DNA of 46,286 bases from JAHHUA01 sp036635475 (GTDB lineage: Bacteria > Bacillota > Clostridia > Oscillospirales > Ruminococcaceae). The DNA lies in contig JAVWQH010000017.1 of the NCBI GenBank assembly GCA_036635475.1, positions 1 to 46,286 on the forward strand, in the 5' to 3' direction. Of this stretch, positions 1-6,959 are shown piece by piece. The notes beneath the pieces were generated by a model. It was not told where the DNA came from. It made no database searches and was given only the letters and a program-made list of their open reading frames with translations. Every line of letters begins with the position of its first letter. The first letter of the stretch is position 1. A program made the translations under genes and the position numbers.

Positions 1-152
1 AAGAAAATATATCTAATTTTAGTCTGTACAGCAACAACATCTAAACATATATCTTTCCTCCATAAAACTAATATATTTCATTATATCATACTTTTTTATT
101 TCTTACAATATTTTTTATATATTATATTTTATAAAAATATAATTGCTATAAC

Positions 153-183
153 AAAAAGACGACAACCTTTAGCCATCGTCTTT
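153..183 (-). terminator. Intrinsic terminator of the leftmost minus-strand genes
   Basis: An 8-bp inverted repeat (AAAGACGA / TCGTCTTT, loop of 13) is followed on the minus strand by a run of T. It would end transcripts coming from the hydrolase and the transposase remnant. The A+T-rich stretch from 1 to 152 holds nothing else I can recognise. Confidence 0.65.
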
Positions 184-207
184 GGATATTACCATTTCAT
201 AACTACA

Positions 208-350
208 TTATCTACCGCCATTTTGTCCTAATGGGTTTTCGTCAATATATTGCCAAACCTCATGATAACCCTGTTCGCTGCGTATAATTCTATCATTAAA
301 TGTTTTTGCCAGATAGAAAGCCCTATTTGTTTGGTTATTGACCTTGAATT
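208..350 (-). pseudogene. Remnant of a REP-associated (Y1/IS200-like) transposase, C-terminal end, frameshifted
   Basis: Read in one minus-strand frame the segment gives a piece ending TKQIGLSIWQK. Read in the next frame it continues as TFNDRIIRSEQGYHEVWQYI and then DENPL. Joined, these match the usual C-terminal end of RAYT-type transposases, whose family pattern is IWQKs-y-hDHIIRnE..Y..IWQYI..NPLKW. The frames join at a run of five T (303-307 on the plus strand), so loss of one base in a homopolymer explains the break. The N-terminal two thirds, including the HUH motif, are missing and are replaced by a 73-bp repeat. The aromatic residue expected just before DHIIR is disturbed (FND). This is a dead fragment. 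The match rests on remembered family pattern, not on a search. Confidence 0.7.
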
Positions 351-420
351 GTTCCGCAACAATACATTTCTGTCTGCAACGCAAAGGGTAACAAATTTGA
401 ATAGCTCCCAGTTCAATGCT
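348..420. repeat. 73-bp dispersed repeat, copy 1
   Basis: This segment matches 1575-1647 with 4 differences in 73 positions, in the same orientation. Copy 1 adjoins the transposase remnant. Copy 2 adjoins a REP-like palindrome. The alpha/beta hydrolase lies between the copies. The sequence seems non-coding; an open frame through copy 1 is not shared by any recognisable product. Confidence 0.85.
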
Positions 421-427
421 CATAATC

Positions 428-1393
428 TCAGCTTACAATGCTTTCAATAAAAGCAGATATTTCTGCGGCTATTGTGAAATATTCATAGTCCTGCACATAA
501 TGAGGACAATCCAACTCAATCAGTTTCCCGTTGGGAATGCTGCTAATGAAATCCTTCTGAAAACCTCTCCAAGTAGTTTCTTCATACCCGGTTCCGCCGC
601 TTCCGTTAGAGGTAAACATTAAAACAGGGGCAGCCACAACATCGCCATTTCCGACAATCTCCGCACTTGTTTTGATTGCGGCTGCTTCGTTCACCATAGC
701 AGTTGTAGCGGTGCGACGATAAAAAACAGCTCTGTATAACTCTTTTTCTTCTTCTGTTAGAGTGCCGAATTTGATTGCATCACTTTCAGCAACATTAGGA
801 ATCCATCTGGTCACTCCGATATTTGCAGCAAAAGACAGTAAATGTTGCAATGAAATATTTATAGACATTTCTTTGTAAGCTGACGGAACTGCCATATCAA
901 GACCGATGATTGCAGTAACTTCCTGCGGATATTGCTGTGCCCAATAGAGCGCTTCGATACCTGACATAGAGTGCGGACACAGGATATACGGGGCAGAAAT
1001 CCCAGACAGTGTTAATGCCTGCCTTGTGTCGGATAGAACGGTATCAATATCTCTTGCTACATCAGAATCATCACTAAATCCATATCCTGCTTTCTCAATA
1101 ACAACAATTCTGTAGCGGTCGCTCAAAAGCGAGTACAAGGATTTGAAATCCAACACTGGTGAGCAAGTGCCGCCACCGGACATAAACACCAACGTTGTAT
1201 CACCTGTACCTTCGGAGTAAACATTAATTTTATGTCCGTTTACTTCCACTTGGTGACCAATAGGTGTGTAAATCGATTCTTCACTTTTTAGCTGTATTCG
1301 ATGGTTGATGTAGCAAATGCCAAGCAGCAAAACGATTATAGCAAATAGCGCCAACAATATAATAAGAATGCGTTTTCCAATTTTCTTTACCAC
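428..1393 (-). CDS. Membrane-anchored alpha/beta hydrolase
   Basis: A 321-residue protein of the alpha/beta-hydrolase fold, substrate unknown. An N-terminal hydrophobic segment (residues about 8-29) should anchor it, with the catalytic domain outside the cell. MSGGG (71-75) sits where the oxyanion-hole loop is expected. PHSMSG (140-145) is the nucleophile elbow, with Ser142 as nucleophile. The His in DCPHYVQ near residue 295 is the likely catalytic base. The start is taken as GTG at 1393 because AGAGGTGA precedes it at good spacing; an in-frame TTG 30 bases further upstream has no such site. The gene sits between two copies of a 73-bp repeat next to a transposase remnant, so it is probably accessory. 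It could be an esterase, a lipase or a proline-iminopeptidase-like enzyme. Confidence 0.85.
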   Translation of the reverse strand: MVKKIGKRILIILLALFAIIVLLLGICYINHRIQLKSEESIYTPIGHQVEVNGHKINVYSEGTGDTTLVFMSGGGTCSPVLDFKSLYSLLSDRYRIVVIEKAGYGFSDDSDVARDIDTVLSDTRQALTLSGISAPYILCPHSMSGIEALYWAQQYPQEVTAIIGLDMAVPSAYKEMSINISLQHLLSFAANIGVTRWIPNVAESDAIKFGTLTEEEKELYRAVFYRRTATTAMVNEAAAIKTSAEIVGNGDVVAAPVLMFTSNGSGGTGYEETTWRGFQKDFISSIPNGKLIELDCPHYVQDYEYFTIAAEISAFIESIVS

Positions 1394-1397
1394 AAAG

Positions 1398-1517
1398 TCA
1401 CCTCTGAATCTTTTCTTTCGCAAAATATAAAATATACTCGTCCTGCGCTTTCAACTGAAATACAGGAGATTGTTTTTCTAATTCAGCATACCACACTTTT
1501 TTATGCTGTGCAAGAGG
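1398..1517 (-). pseudogene. Possible C-terminal remnant of a coding region upstream of the hydrolase
   Basis: A minus-strand open frame of 39 codons ends in a TGA that lies inside the hydrolase's ribosome-binding site. It reads like protein (for example VWYAELEKQSPVFQLKAQ) but has no ATG and begins right after an in-frame TAA. It may be the tail of a gene that was lost when the repeat and palindrome upstream arrived, or chance. I do not recognise the family. Confidence 0.25.
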
Positions 1518-1532
1518 TTATTTCCCATATCC
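1508..1532. repeat. 25-bp direct repeat, copy 1 (leader of the hydrolase)
   Basis: This segment matches 2317-2341 with two differences (CC for TT). Both copies lie upstream of a minus-strand accessory gene in the same orientation. Copy 2 begins directly at the -10 edge of a good promoter; copy 1 has no clear promoter beside it. Confidence 0.7.
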
Positions 1533-1550
1533 TAATCATTGCGGTTCATT

Positions 1551-1575
1551 CGAGCGAACACAGTTCGCCCCTACA
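1551..1575. repeat. REP-like palindrome
   Basis: The arms GCGAAC and GTTCGC surround ACA, and the outer bases (CGA / CCC) pair only in part. On the minus strand it begins TGTAGGGGCGAAC. G+C-rich palindromes of this GTAGGGGCGA type are common intergenic repeats in gut Firmicutes and are typical substrates of RAYT transposases, one of which has left a remnant about 1.2 kb away. Confidence 0.6.
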
Positions 1576-1647
1576 TTGTTCCGCAACGATACATTTCTGT
1601 CTGCAACGCAAAGGGTAACAAATTTGAATAGTACCCAGTGCAATGCT
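1575..1647. repeat. 73-bp dispersed repeat, copy 2
   Basis: This is the partner of 348-420. One end meets the REP-like palindrome. The other end meets the methyltransferase gene so closely that its last base is also the last base of that gene's stop codon. Confidence 0.85.
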
Positions 1648-2264
1648 TATTGGGCGAATGTAATAACGCCTGAACAGAAAGATATTTTTTCAAAATTCAC
1701 ATTTTCTAATTTAGCCGTAAACTTTTCAACTACCGGGTAAAATTCGTCTGAATCCCAGTCCTTTTGCGCTTCTTTCCGGCATTCATCAAGTTGACATTGC
1801 GTTTCAAATACCACATCTCCAACAAATATCTTTCCATCAGAAGTCAAATTCTCAAGAAGATTTTTAATGAACTGAATTTGGTTATCATCATCAAGATGAT
1901 GGATTGCATAAGTACAAATGATGAAATCAAACTTCATATCCTTAAGTTTCCGGGGTAATCCGTTGGTGAAATCATATTGTATTAAGTGTGCGTTTGGCAT
2001 TTTCAGCTTTGCAATATCAATCATTTTTTCCGAAAAATCGATTCCGTATATCTCATAGTTTTCATCATATAACCTTTTACTTAAAACAGCAGTACCAAAC
2101 CCAATATCTAAAATTTTTGCTGTTTTACATATTCTGATTTGATTATAAATTAAATTCAATACATTTTTATAACCGGCAAAAGGATATACATCTGCTTCTT
2201 CTGATAAATTTACACTTTTATCATATCCGTCTGCCCATAAGTTAAAACCTTTACTGTCTAACAT
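1647..2264 (-). CDS. Class I SAM-dependent methyltransferase
   Basis: A 205-residue soluble Rossmann-fold methyltransferase. Motif I is ILDIGFGTA (about 51-59), followed by GIDFSEKMI (about 74-82), which supplies the acidic residue that binds the SAM ribose, and by FIICTYAIHHL, the post-motif region. Length and motifs fit small UbiE/YrrT-like methyltransferases; the substrate cannot be told. The ATG at 2264 follows GGAGG at good spacing. A strong promoter lies at 2342-2370. The stop codon forms exactly at the junction with a 73-bp repeat, so a few C-terminal residues may have been lost, though the fold looks complete. It belongs to the accessory patch next to tRNA-Leu. Confidence 0.88.
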   Translation of the reverse strand: MLDSKGFNLWADGYDKSVNLSEEADVYPFAGYKNVLNLIYNQIRICKTAKILDIGFGTAVLSKRLYDENYEIYGIDFSEKMIDIAKLKMPNAHLIQYDFTNGLPRKLKDMKFDFIICTYAIHHLDDDNQIQFIKNLLENLTSDGKIFVGDVVFETQCQLDECRKEAQKDWDSDEFYPVVEKFTAKLENVNFEKISFCSGVITFAQ

Positions 2265-2316
2265 TTACAATACCTCCAATTATATAAATTTCACCCCTCA
2301 TCCGCTTTTAAGAAAG

Positions 2317-2341
2317 GTGCAAGAGGTTATTTTTCATATCC
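2317..2341. repeat. 25-bp direct repeat, copy 2 (leader of the methyltransferase)
   Basis: Second copy of 1508-1532. It starts at the downstream edge of the -10 box (2342-2347, minus strand), so it would form the first bases of the methyltransferase transcript. Confidence 0.7.
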
Positions 2342-2370
2342 AGTATAGCACATATCTTTTATCTATTCAA
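2342..2370 (-). promoter_or_regulatory. Sigma-A promoter of the methyltransferase
   Basis: On the minus strand TTGAAT and TATACT are 17 bases apart, with TGC in front of the -10 (extended -10). Transcription would start near 2335, giving a leader of about 70 bases. Confidence 0.7.
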
Positions 2371-2442
2371 TAAATTGGATTTTCCCCGTTTTATCTCCAA
2401 TATAGGCAAAACTTATGGTTAGTGTGATAACATATATTCGCA

Positions 2443-2487
2443 TAAAAATAAAGTAGGTAAGCTTCATTTCTGAAACTTACCTACTTT
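2443..2487 (-). terminator. Intrinsic terminator of tRNA-Leu
   Basis: The arms AAGTAGGTAAG and CTTACCTACTT form a long stem; an inner TTC/GAA pairing extends it. On the minus strand it is followed by a T-rich run. It begins five bases after the encoded CCA end of the tRNA. Confidence 0.85.
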
Positions 2488-2491
2488 GTGT

Positions 2492-2576
2492 TGGTGCGGA
2501 TGACAGGACTTGAACCTGCATGTCTCGCAACATTAGAGCCTAAATCTAACGTGTCTGCCAATTCCACCACATCCGC
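2492..2576 (-). tRNA. tRNA-Leu, anticodon UAG
   Basis: The minus strand folds as a class II tRNA of 85 bases including an encoded CCA. The acceptor stem is GCGGATG/CATCCGC with discriminator A. The D arm has the GGTGGAATTGGCAGACAC type typical of tRNA-Leu. The anticodon stem is TTAGA/TCTAA with loop TTTAGGC, which places anticodon TAG. There is a long variable arm and a T loop TTCAAGT. A perfect consensus promoter lies just upstream and a strong terminator just downstream, so it is transcribed alone. Its 3' end faces the accessory patch. Confidence 0.95.
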
Positions 2577-2589
2577 AACTGACTTTGTT

Positions 2590-2618
2590 ATTATATCATT
2601 CGTAATAACAAATGTCAA
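2590..2618 (-). promoter_or_regulatory. Consensus sigma-A promoter of tRNA-Leu
   Basis: On the minus strand TTGACA and TATAAT are exactly 17 bases apart, a perfect match at both hexamers, ending 14 bases before the mature tRNA. Confidence 0.9.
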
Positions 2619-2633
2619 CACTTTTTACGACTT

Positions 2634-3908
2634 TTATTTTAAATTAAGAAGATTTTTTTCAAGCATTGATTGTGCTGCCAACATAACCCCTATTTTTCCC
2701 GATGGATAGTTCAATCCGCCTTGCAGCCAAGCCGCATATGGCTCACGCAATGGTGCATCTGCGGAAAGTTCGATTGATGCTCCACCTGTGAAAGCACCTG
2801 CCGCCATAATAACTTTGCTGTCATACCCCGGCATATCCCATGGTTCGGGAGTTACAAATGAGTCGATTGGCGCACCTTTTTGTATGCCTTGACAAAATGC
2901 AACAAGTCTTTCCTCATTCACTAGCTTAACTGCTTGAATAATATCTGCCCTTTGTTCAGTTGGCTCAGGGGTTACTTCAAATCCAAAATCCTTGAACATT
3001 GAGGCTGTCAAAACCGCCGTTTTAAGTGCTGCTGAAACAACTGTAGGTGCGGCAAAAAGTCCCATATACATATTTCTTGTTTCGCCTAATGAACAACCGA
3101 TTTCTTTGCCTGTGCTTGCTGTTGTAAGACGACAAGCGCAAAGCTCAACTAAGTCTTTTCGCCCTGCAATATATCCACCTGTTTTGGCAATTCCACCGCC
3201 CGGATTTTTTATAAGAGAACCAACTATTAAATCTGCTCCAACTTCGGTAGGTTCAATTCTTTCCACAAATTCTCCATAGCAATTGTCAACTGCTATAACA
3301 ATTTCTTTGTCAACTTCACGTATTCTTTTTATCATTTCAGCAATTATTTCAACTGTTAGTGATGGTCTTAGTTCATACCCTCTTGAACGTTGAATATATG
3401 CCATTTTTGCACCCTTTATTGCCTTTGGAATACCATCAAAATCAACAGTTGAATCCGCCAAAAGAGGAAGTTCACCATATTTTATGCCAAAATCTTTTAG
3501 CGAACCTTTTCCCACAACATCTGTCAAACCAATTACTCCATGAAGTGTGTCGTAAGGTGTGCCTGTTAAACATACCATTTTATCATTTGGGCGAAGTATT
3601 CCAAAAAGCATTGTTGAAATTGCGTGAGTTCCTGAGGCAAAACTATGCCTTATTATTGCGTCTTCAGCTCCCACAATTTGAGCAAAAACCTCGTCTAGCA
3701 TATCACGTCCTCTGTCGCCGTAACCATAGCCTGTTGTGCCAACAAAATACGATTCGCTCACTCTTTTATCAGAAAAAGCTTTCAATACTTTATATGTATT
3801 ATATTCGCCTATTTTATCTATTTCTGCATATACTTCCCTTGTTTTTTCCTCAGCAGATTCAGCCGCTTTAATTATTTTTTCATCAAGTTCAAAAAATTTA
3901 TTGTACAT
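2634..3908 (-). CDS. Methionine gamma-lyase family / 'aluminium resistance' PLP protein (YnbB-like)
   Basis: A 424-residue cytosolic, fold-type I PLP enzyme of the family annotated as methionine gamma-lyase family or aluminium resistance protein (YnbB in Bacillus). The family is related to cystathionine gamma-lyases, and its true substrate is not settled. GTTGYGYGDRGRD (about 58-70), SFASGTHAI (a PLP phosphate-binding region) and the active-site lysine in SLIKNPGGGIAKTGGYIAG (about 231-249) are visible; the Lys of SLIKN is the probable Schiff-base residue. The length is normal for the family. The start at 3908 follows GGAGG. A perfect TTGACA-17-TATAAT promoter at 3988-4016 drives it. It ends only 16 bases from the tRNA promoter and seems monocistronic. 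Confidence 0.9.
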   Translation of the reverse strand: MYNKFFELDEKIIKAAESAEEKTREVYAEIDKIGEYNTYKVLKAFSDKRVSESYFVGTTGYGYGDRGRDMLDEVFAQIVGAEDAIIRHSFASGTHAISTMLFGILRPNDKMVCLTGTPYDTLHGVIGLTDVVGKGSLKDFGIKYGELPLLADSTVDFDGIPKAIKGAKMAYIQRSRGYELRPSLTVEIIAEMIKRIREVDKEIVIAVDNCYGEFVERIEPTEVGADLIVGSLIKNPGGGIAKTGGYIAGRKDLVELCACRLTTASTGKEIGCSLGETRNMYMGLFAAPTVVSAALKTAVLTASMFKDFGFEVTPEPTEQRADIIQAVKLVNEERLVAFCQGIQKGAPIDSFVTPEPWDMPGYDSKVIMAAGAFTGGASIELSADAPLREPYAAWLQGGLNYPSGKIGVMLAAQSMLEKNLLNLK

Positions 3909-3987
3909 TATTCCTCCGCCATTTTCGTGTGATTATTTTGCATTAATAAAAAAGTATTAACTCTAAATTACGCAATTTACAAACTAT

Positions 3988-4016
3988 ATTATATACCCGC
4001 TGTCCCTCACTGTCAA
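3988..4016 (-). promoter_or_regulatory. Consensus sigma-A promoter of the YnbB-like gene
   Basis: On the minus strand TTGACA and TATAAT are 17 bases apart, both perfect. The expected leader is about 70 bases. Confidence 0.88.
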
Positions 4017-4034
4017 TTATGGGCGAATTTTAAG

Positions 4035-4072
4035 AAAAATGCTCCACACTTTTAATAGTATGAAGCATTTTT
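4035..4072 (-). terminator. Intrinsic terminator of the murD operon
   Basis: AAAAATGCT and AGCATTTTT are inverted around a 20-base loop, giving a T run on either strand. It lies 13 bases past the stop of the GNAT gene. Confidence 0.75.
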
Positions 4073-4084
4073 GATATTATTAAG

Positions 4085-4861
4085 CTATTCAGACATTGTT
4101 ATTAGCCATTCTTTTCCAATAACACTATAACCAAGATTACCATAAAACTTGATTAAATCGTCGTTCGCCGCAATTAAATATGAATCCTTGCAAAGATTTT
4201 TTATTGTGCCTGTAACAAATTTTACAAGTGCAGACCCATAGCCTTTTCCACGATAGTTCGGCATTGTTGCAACTGAACCAACAACAGCGCTAATGGGGGA
4301 ACTTACATAATATCCCGCAGTTGAAACAAAATTGTCATCATCATCTTTGATAGTGAACATCTCACAAAATCCGTTTGTCATTCGCCTGTGAACATCATAA
4401 AACCATGCCATAAAATCAGATGAATCAAATTCGGGGTCACTTTCCTGCAAAATTGGAAATATATATTTTGATGCAGATGTGAAAATTTTCATATCTATGG
4501 GGAACTGTGGAATTTCTCCATCAAATTTCATAATTGGTCGGGTTTTGTAGTCATTTTTCAAGTATTCATTGATTTTTTTGCCTGTTTCTTCATTTGTTTC
4601 GATTATATCAATGGTTGAATCGTGACCAAAAAAATATGATAATTCTTCAAAATTACATTTATCATTGGCAGTTATTGTTGCAATTCCACACATTATGCTA
4701 ATACAGGCAGTAATATTATTATCCTCACTCGCCACCCATATACGCAAAAATGGGTAGTCATTATCATAACAATTATACAACGTGTATATTCTGCACCCAA
4801 GTATAGGGTCAAACTCATATGCTTTTTCAGCCTCATATATGGTTTGCATAAGCCTAATCAT
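4085..4861 (-). CDS. GNAT family N-acetyltransferase
   Basis: A 258-residue protein whose C-terminal half is a GNAT acetyltransferase domain. The acetyl-CoA-binding motif A is MPNYRGKGYGSALV (around residues 204-217), with FYGNLGYSV near the C-terminus as motif B. The N-terminal 110 residues do not show a clear motif and may be a degenerate second GNAT lobe. The acceptor is unknown. The ATG at 4861 follows GGCGGAG at nine bases. It lies three bases after the stop of the upstream M42 peptidase gene, so it is the last gene of a murD-M42-M42-GNAT operon and probably translationally coupled. Confidence 0.85.
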   Translation of the reverse strand: MIRLMQTIYEAEKAYEFDPILGCRIYTLYNCYDNDYPFLRIWVASEDNNITACISIMCGIATITANDKCNFEELSYFFGHDSTIDIIETNEETGKKINEYLKNDYKTRPIMKFDGEIPQFPIDMKIFTSASKYIFPILQESDPEFDSSDFMAWFYDVHRRMTNGFCEMFTIKDDDDNFVSTAGYYVSSPISAVVGSVATMPNYRGKGYGSALVKFVTGTIKNLCKDSYLIAANDDLIKFYGNLGYSVIGKEWLITMSE

Positions 4862-4864
4862 AAT

Positions 4865-5884
4865 TTAAAACTCCGCCAATGGTGATAACATTTTTTGAAG
4901 CAACTCATATGTGTTGTTCAAATCCTCTTTTTTCATAGTACAACTTGCTGAATGTAGGTATCTGCAAGGAATTGAAACTGCTGCTACCTTAATTCCTCCA
5001 TTGGACACTTGAACAAGCCTTGATTCATTCTTTCCCTCTACCCCAGCTTTTATTTGACAAGGCATTTTAAATTCTTCAGCCTTATCAACAAAAAAAGTGT
5101 ATAATTCGTGATTGTAAATCGTTGCTTTATCTTTGAAATAAATAACAGGTCCTCCGCCCAGTTTGCACATAACTTTGTCTTCACTTGTGCCTGGAATGTC
5201 GCCTGCTTCTGTTGTTTCAACAATGACTGCAATGTCAGGATTGATTGTATTTGCGGCAACTCTTCCGCCCATACAGCCTGTTTCTTCTTGAACTGTAAAG
5301 GCATAATTAACGTCATATTCATCAAAATTTTCAATAAGATTTATCAAAACTGCACAGCCTGCTCTGTTGTCAATAGCTTTGCATCTTACTAAATCTTCGC
5401 CAAATTCAACAAAATCACAACGGAATGTTGCCCTGTCAGATAATTTAACGTATTTTTCTGCCTCCGCTTTGTCTTTTGCACCAATGTCGATGTATAAGTC
5501 TTTAAATTCATATGTTTTACTGCGTTCGTCAGCAGTTTTAACGTGCATAGCTTTTGTTCCGATTACACCAACTACTTTATTTTTGCCGATAACAACTGCT
5601 CGTCCAACAACAACTCGTGGGTCAATATCTCCGCAAGTTGTGAAACGAATAAAGCCATTATCTTCAATATATCGAACCATAAAGCCAATCTCGTCCATAT
5701 GAGCTGATAACATTATTTTATTTTTAGGCGTTTTTTTGCCTTTTTTAAATGCGATAACATTTCCAACATTATCAATTTTTAGCTCACATTTTCCCTTGAG
5801 CCTTGTCATAATGGCATTGGCAACATCATTTTCCATTCCCGAAACACCATTGATTAAGCTTAGTTCTTTTACTAATTCTATCAT
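4865..5884 (-). CDS. M42 family metallo-aminopeptidase (second of a tandem pair)
   Basis: A 339-residue cytosolic aminopeptidase/glucanase of family M42, normally a tetrahedral dodecamer that trims short peptides. The two-metal site is complete: SAHMDEIG (first His and Asp), KAIDNRAG (bridging Asp), QEETGCMGG (Glu pair), VETTEAGDIPG (carboxylate ligand, Glu where many relatives have Asp) and YLHSA (last His). ATG at 5884 is preferred over a GTG six bases upstream, since AGGAGG is 10 bases before the ATG and only four before the GTG. It lies 14 bases after the first M42 gene. The pair is paralogous but clearly diverged, which suggests different peptide preference or mixed oligomers. Confidence 0.92.
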   Translation of the reverse strand: MIELVKELSLINGVSGMENDVANAIMTRLKGKCELKIDNVGNVIAFKKGKKTPKNKIMLSAHMDEIGFMVRYIEDNGFIRFTTCGDIDPRVVVGRAVVIGKNKVVGVIGTKAMHVKTADERSKTYEFKDLYIDIGAKDKAEAEKYVKLSDRATFRCDFVEFGEDLVRCKAIDNRAGCAVLINLIENFDEYDVNYAFTVQEETGCMGGRVAANTINPDIAVIVETTEAGDIPGTSEDKVMCKLGGGPVIYFKDKATIYNHELYTFFVDKAEEFKMPCQIKAGVEGKNESRLVQVSNGGIKVAAVSIPCRYLHSASCTMKKEDLNNTYELLQKMLSPLAEF

Positions 5885-5898
5885 TCTCACAAAACCTC

Positions 5899-6915
5899 CT
5901 ATCTCAATGTTTTAACGAATTCAGCCATTAATTTTGCTGTATTTTCTATATCATCAAGTGAAACTGTTTCAATAATTGTGTGCATATATCTTTGTGCAAG
6001 TGAAATTAATGCAGTTTTAACTCCTGTATCATATATAGCAATTGAGTCAGCATCTGTTCCTGTACTGCCTCCGCTCACTTCGATTTGATATGGAATTTCC
6101 TGTTCCTTTGCAATTTCCACCAACTTGTCAGTCATCTCATCATTCAAAATCGGTGCATATGAAATCATTCCGCCTTTGCCCATTACTCCACATTGATGGG
6201 GTTTTATATCAGGGGTAAATGCAAATGATACATCACAAGCTATTGCGTGAGTAGGCTTGACAATTGCTGTTGCAGTTTGTGCGCCTTGTCCACCAACCTC
6301 TTCCATTGTACCGAAAACTACTGACAATCCACAATCATAATCTGCGTCTTTTAACATTTCGCAAGCTCTCAAAAGGATTAAGCAACATGCTCTGTCGTCC
6401 TCAGCTTTTGTGCAAATTGTATTATTAAGCAAGTCGGCTGGGGTTGAGTCAAATGTTATTGAATCGCCCAAACGCACTCTTTTTTCAACTTCTTCTTTGG
6501 ATAAACCTGTGTCAATTGACAGCTCATCAACTTTTGGAAGTTTGCTGTGGTCATCTTCAATATACGATGGAATTGAGCATATAACTGCTTTAATATTCTC
6601 ATCTTTTGTGTGTATTGTCACTGGAGCAGCCATAACAACGTTTCTGTCAATTCCTCCAATGTTGGAAACTTTCAAGAAACCTTTGCTGTCAATATTGGTT
6701 ACTACTAAACCAATTTCGTCAATATGTGCCTCAAGCATAATATTCGGCTGACCTTTTTTCGGCTTTTTCACTGTACATATTAAGCTTCCAAGGGGTGTTC
6801 TTTGCACTTTTCCAAATTTACTAAGCAACTGTTCTCCCAAATCAGCGGCTTTGTTCTCTTTGCCTGAAGTGCCAGATGCAGCACTAAGTTCCAATAGAAC
6901 TTTTTTAATGTCCAT
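5899..6915 (-). CDS. M42 family metallo-aminopeptidase (first of a tandem pair)
   Basis: A 338-residue M42 peptidase. Ligand motifs in order are LEAHIDEIG, KAEDDRACC, GTMEEVGGQGA, ACDVSFAFTPD and RYMHTIIETV. All metal ligands and the catalytic Glu of the EE pair are present. The start at 6915 follows AGAGG at eight bases. It lies 44 bases downstream of murD and just upstream of a second M42 gene, so the four genes are probably one transcript. Linking peptide trimming with peptidoglycan precursor synthesis may only reflect growth-linked expression. Confidence 0.92.
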   Translation of the reverse strand: MDIKKVLLELSAASGTSGKENKAADLGEQLLSKFGKVQRTPLGSLICTVKKPKKGQPNIMLEAHIDEIGLVVTNIDSKGFLKVSNIGGIDRNVVMAAPVTIHTKDENIKAVICSIPSYIEDDHSKLPKVDELSIDTGLSKEEVEKRVRLGDSITFDSTPADLLNNTICTKAEDDRACCLILLRACEMLKDADYDCGLSVVFGTMEEVGGQGAQTATAIVKPTHAIACDVSFAFTPDIKPHQCGVMGKGGMISYAPILNDEMTDKLVEIAKEQEIPYQIEVSGGSTGTDADSIAIYDTGVKTALISLAQRYMHTIIETVSLDDIENTAKLMAEFVKTLR

Positions 6916-6959
6916 ATTTTCTACCTCTCATCTATATCCAAAATTTAAGAGTACCATTA

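Noticed and set aside
208..423. A 71-residue intact small protein
   Set aside because: The frame begins inside a repeat that occurs elsewhere without the rest, and its second half is the tail of a frameshifted transposase; it is better read as a remnant.
3359..3871. A 170-codon plus-strand open frame opposite the YnbB-like gene
   Set aside because: No ribosome-binding site and biased composition (Leu, His, Gln) typical of a shadow frame; the minus strand encodes a complete known family.
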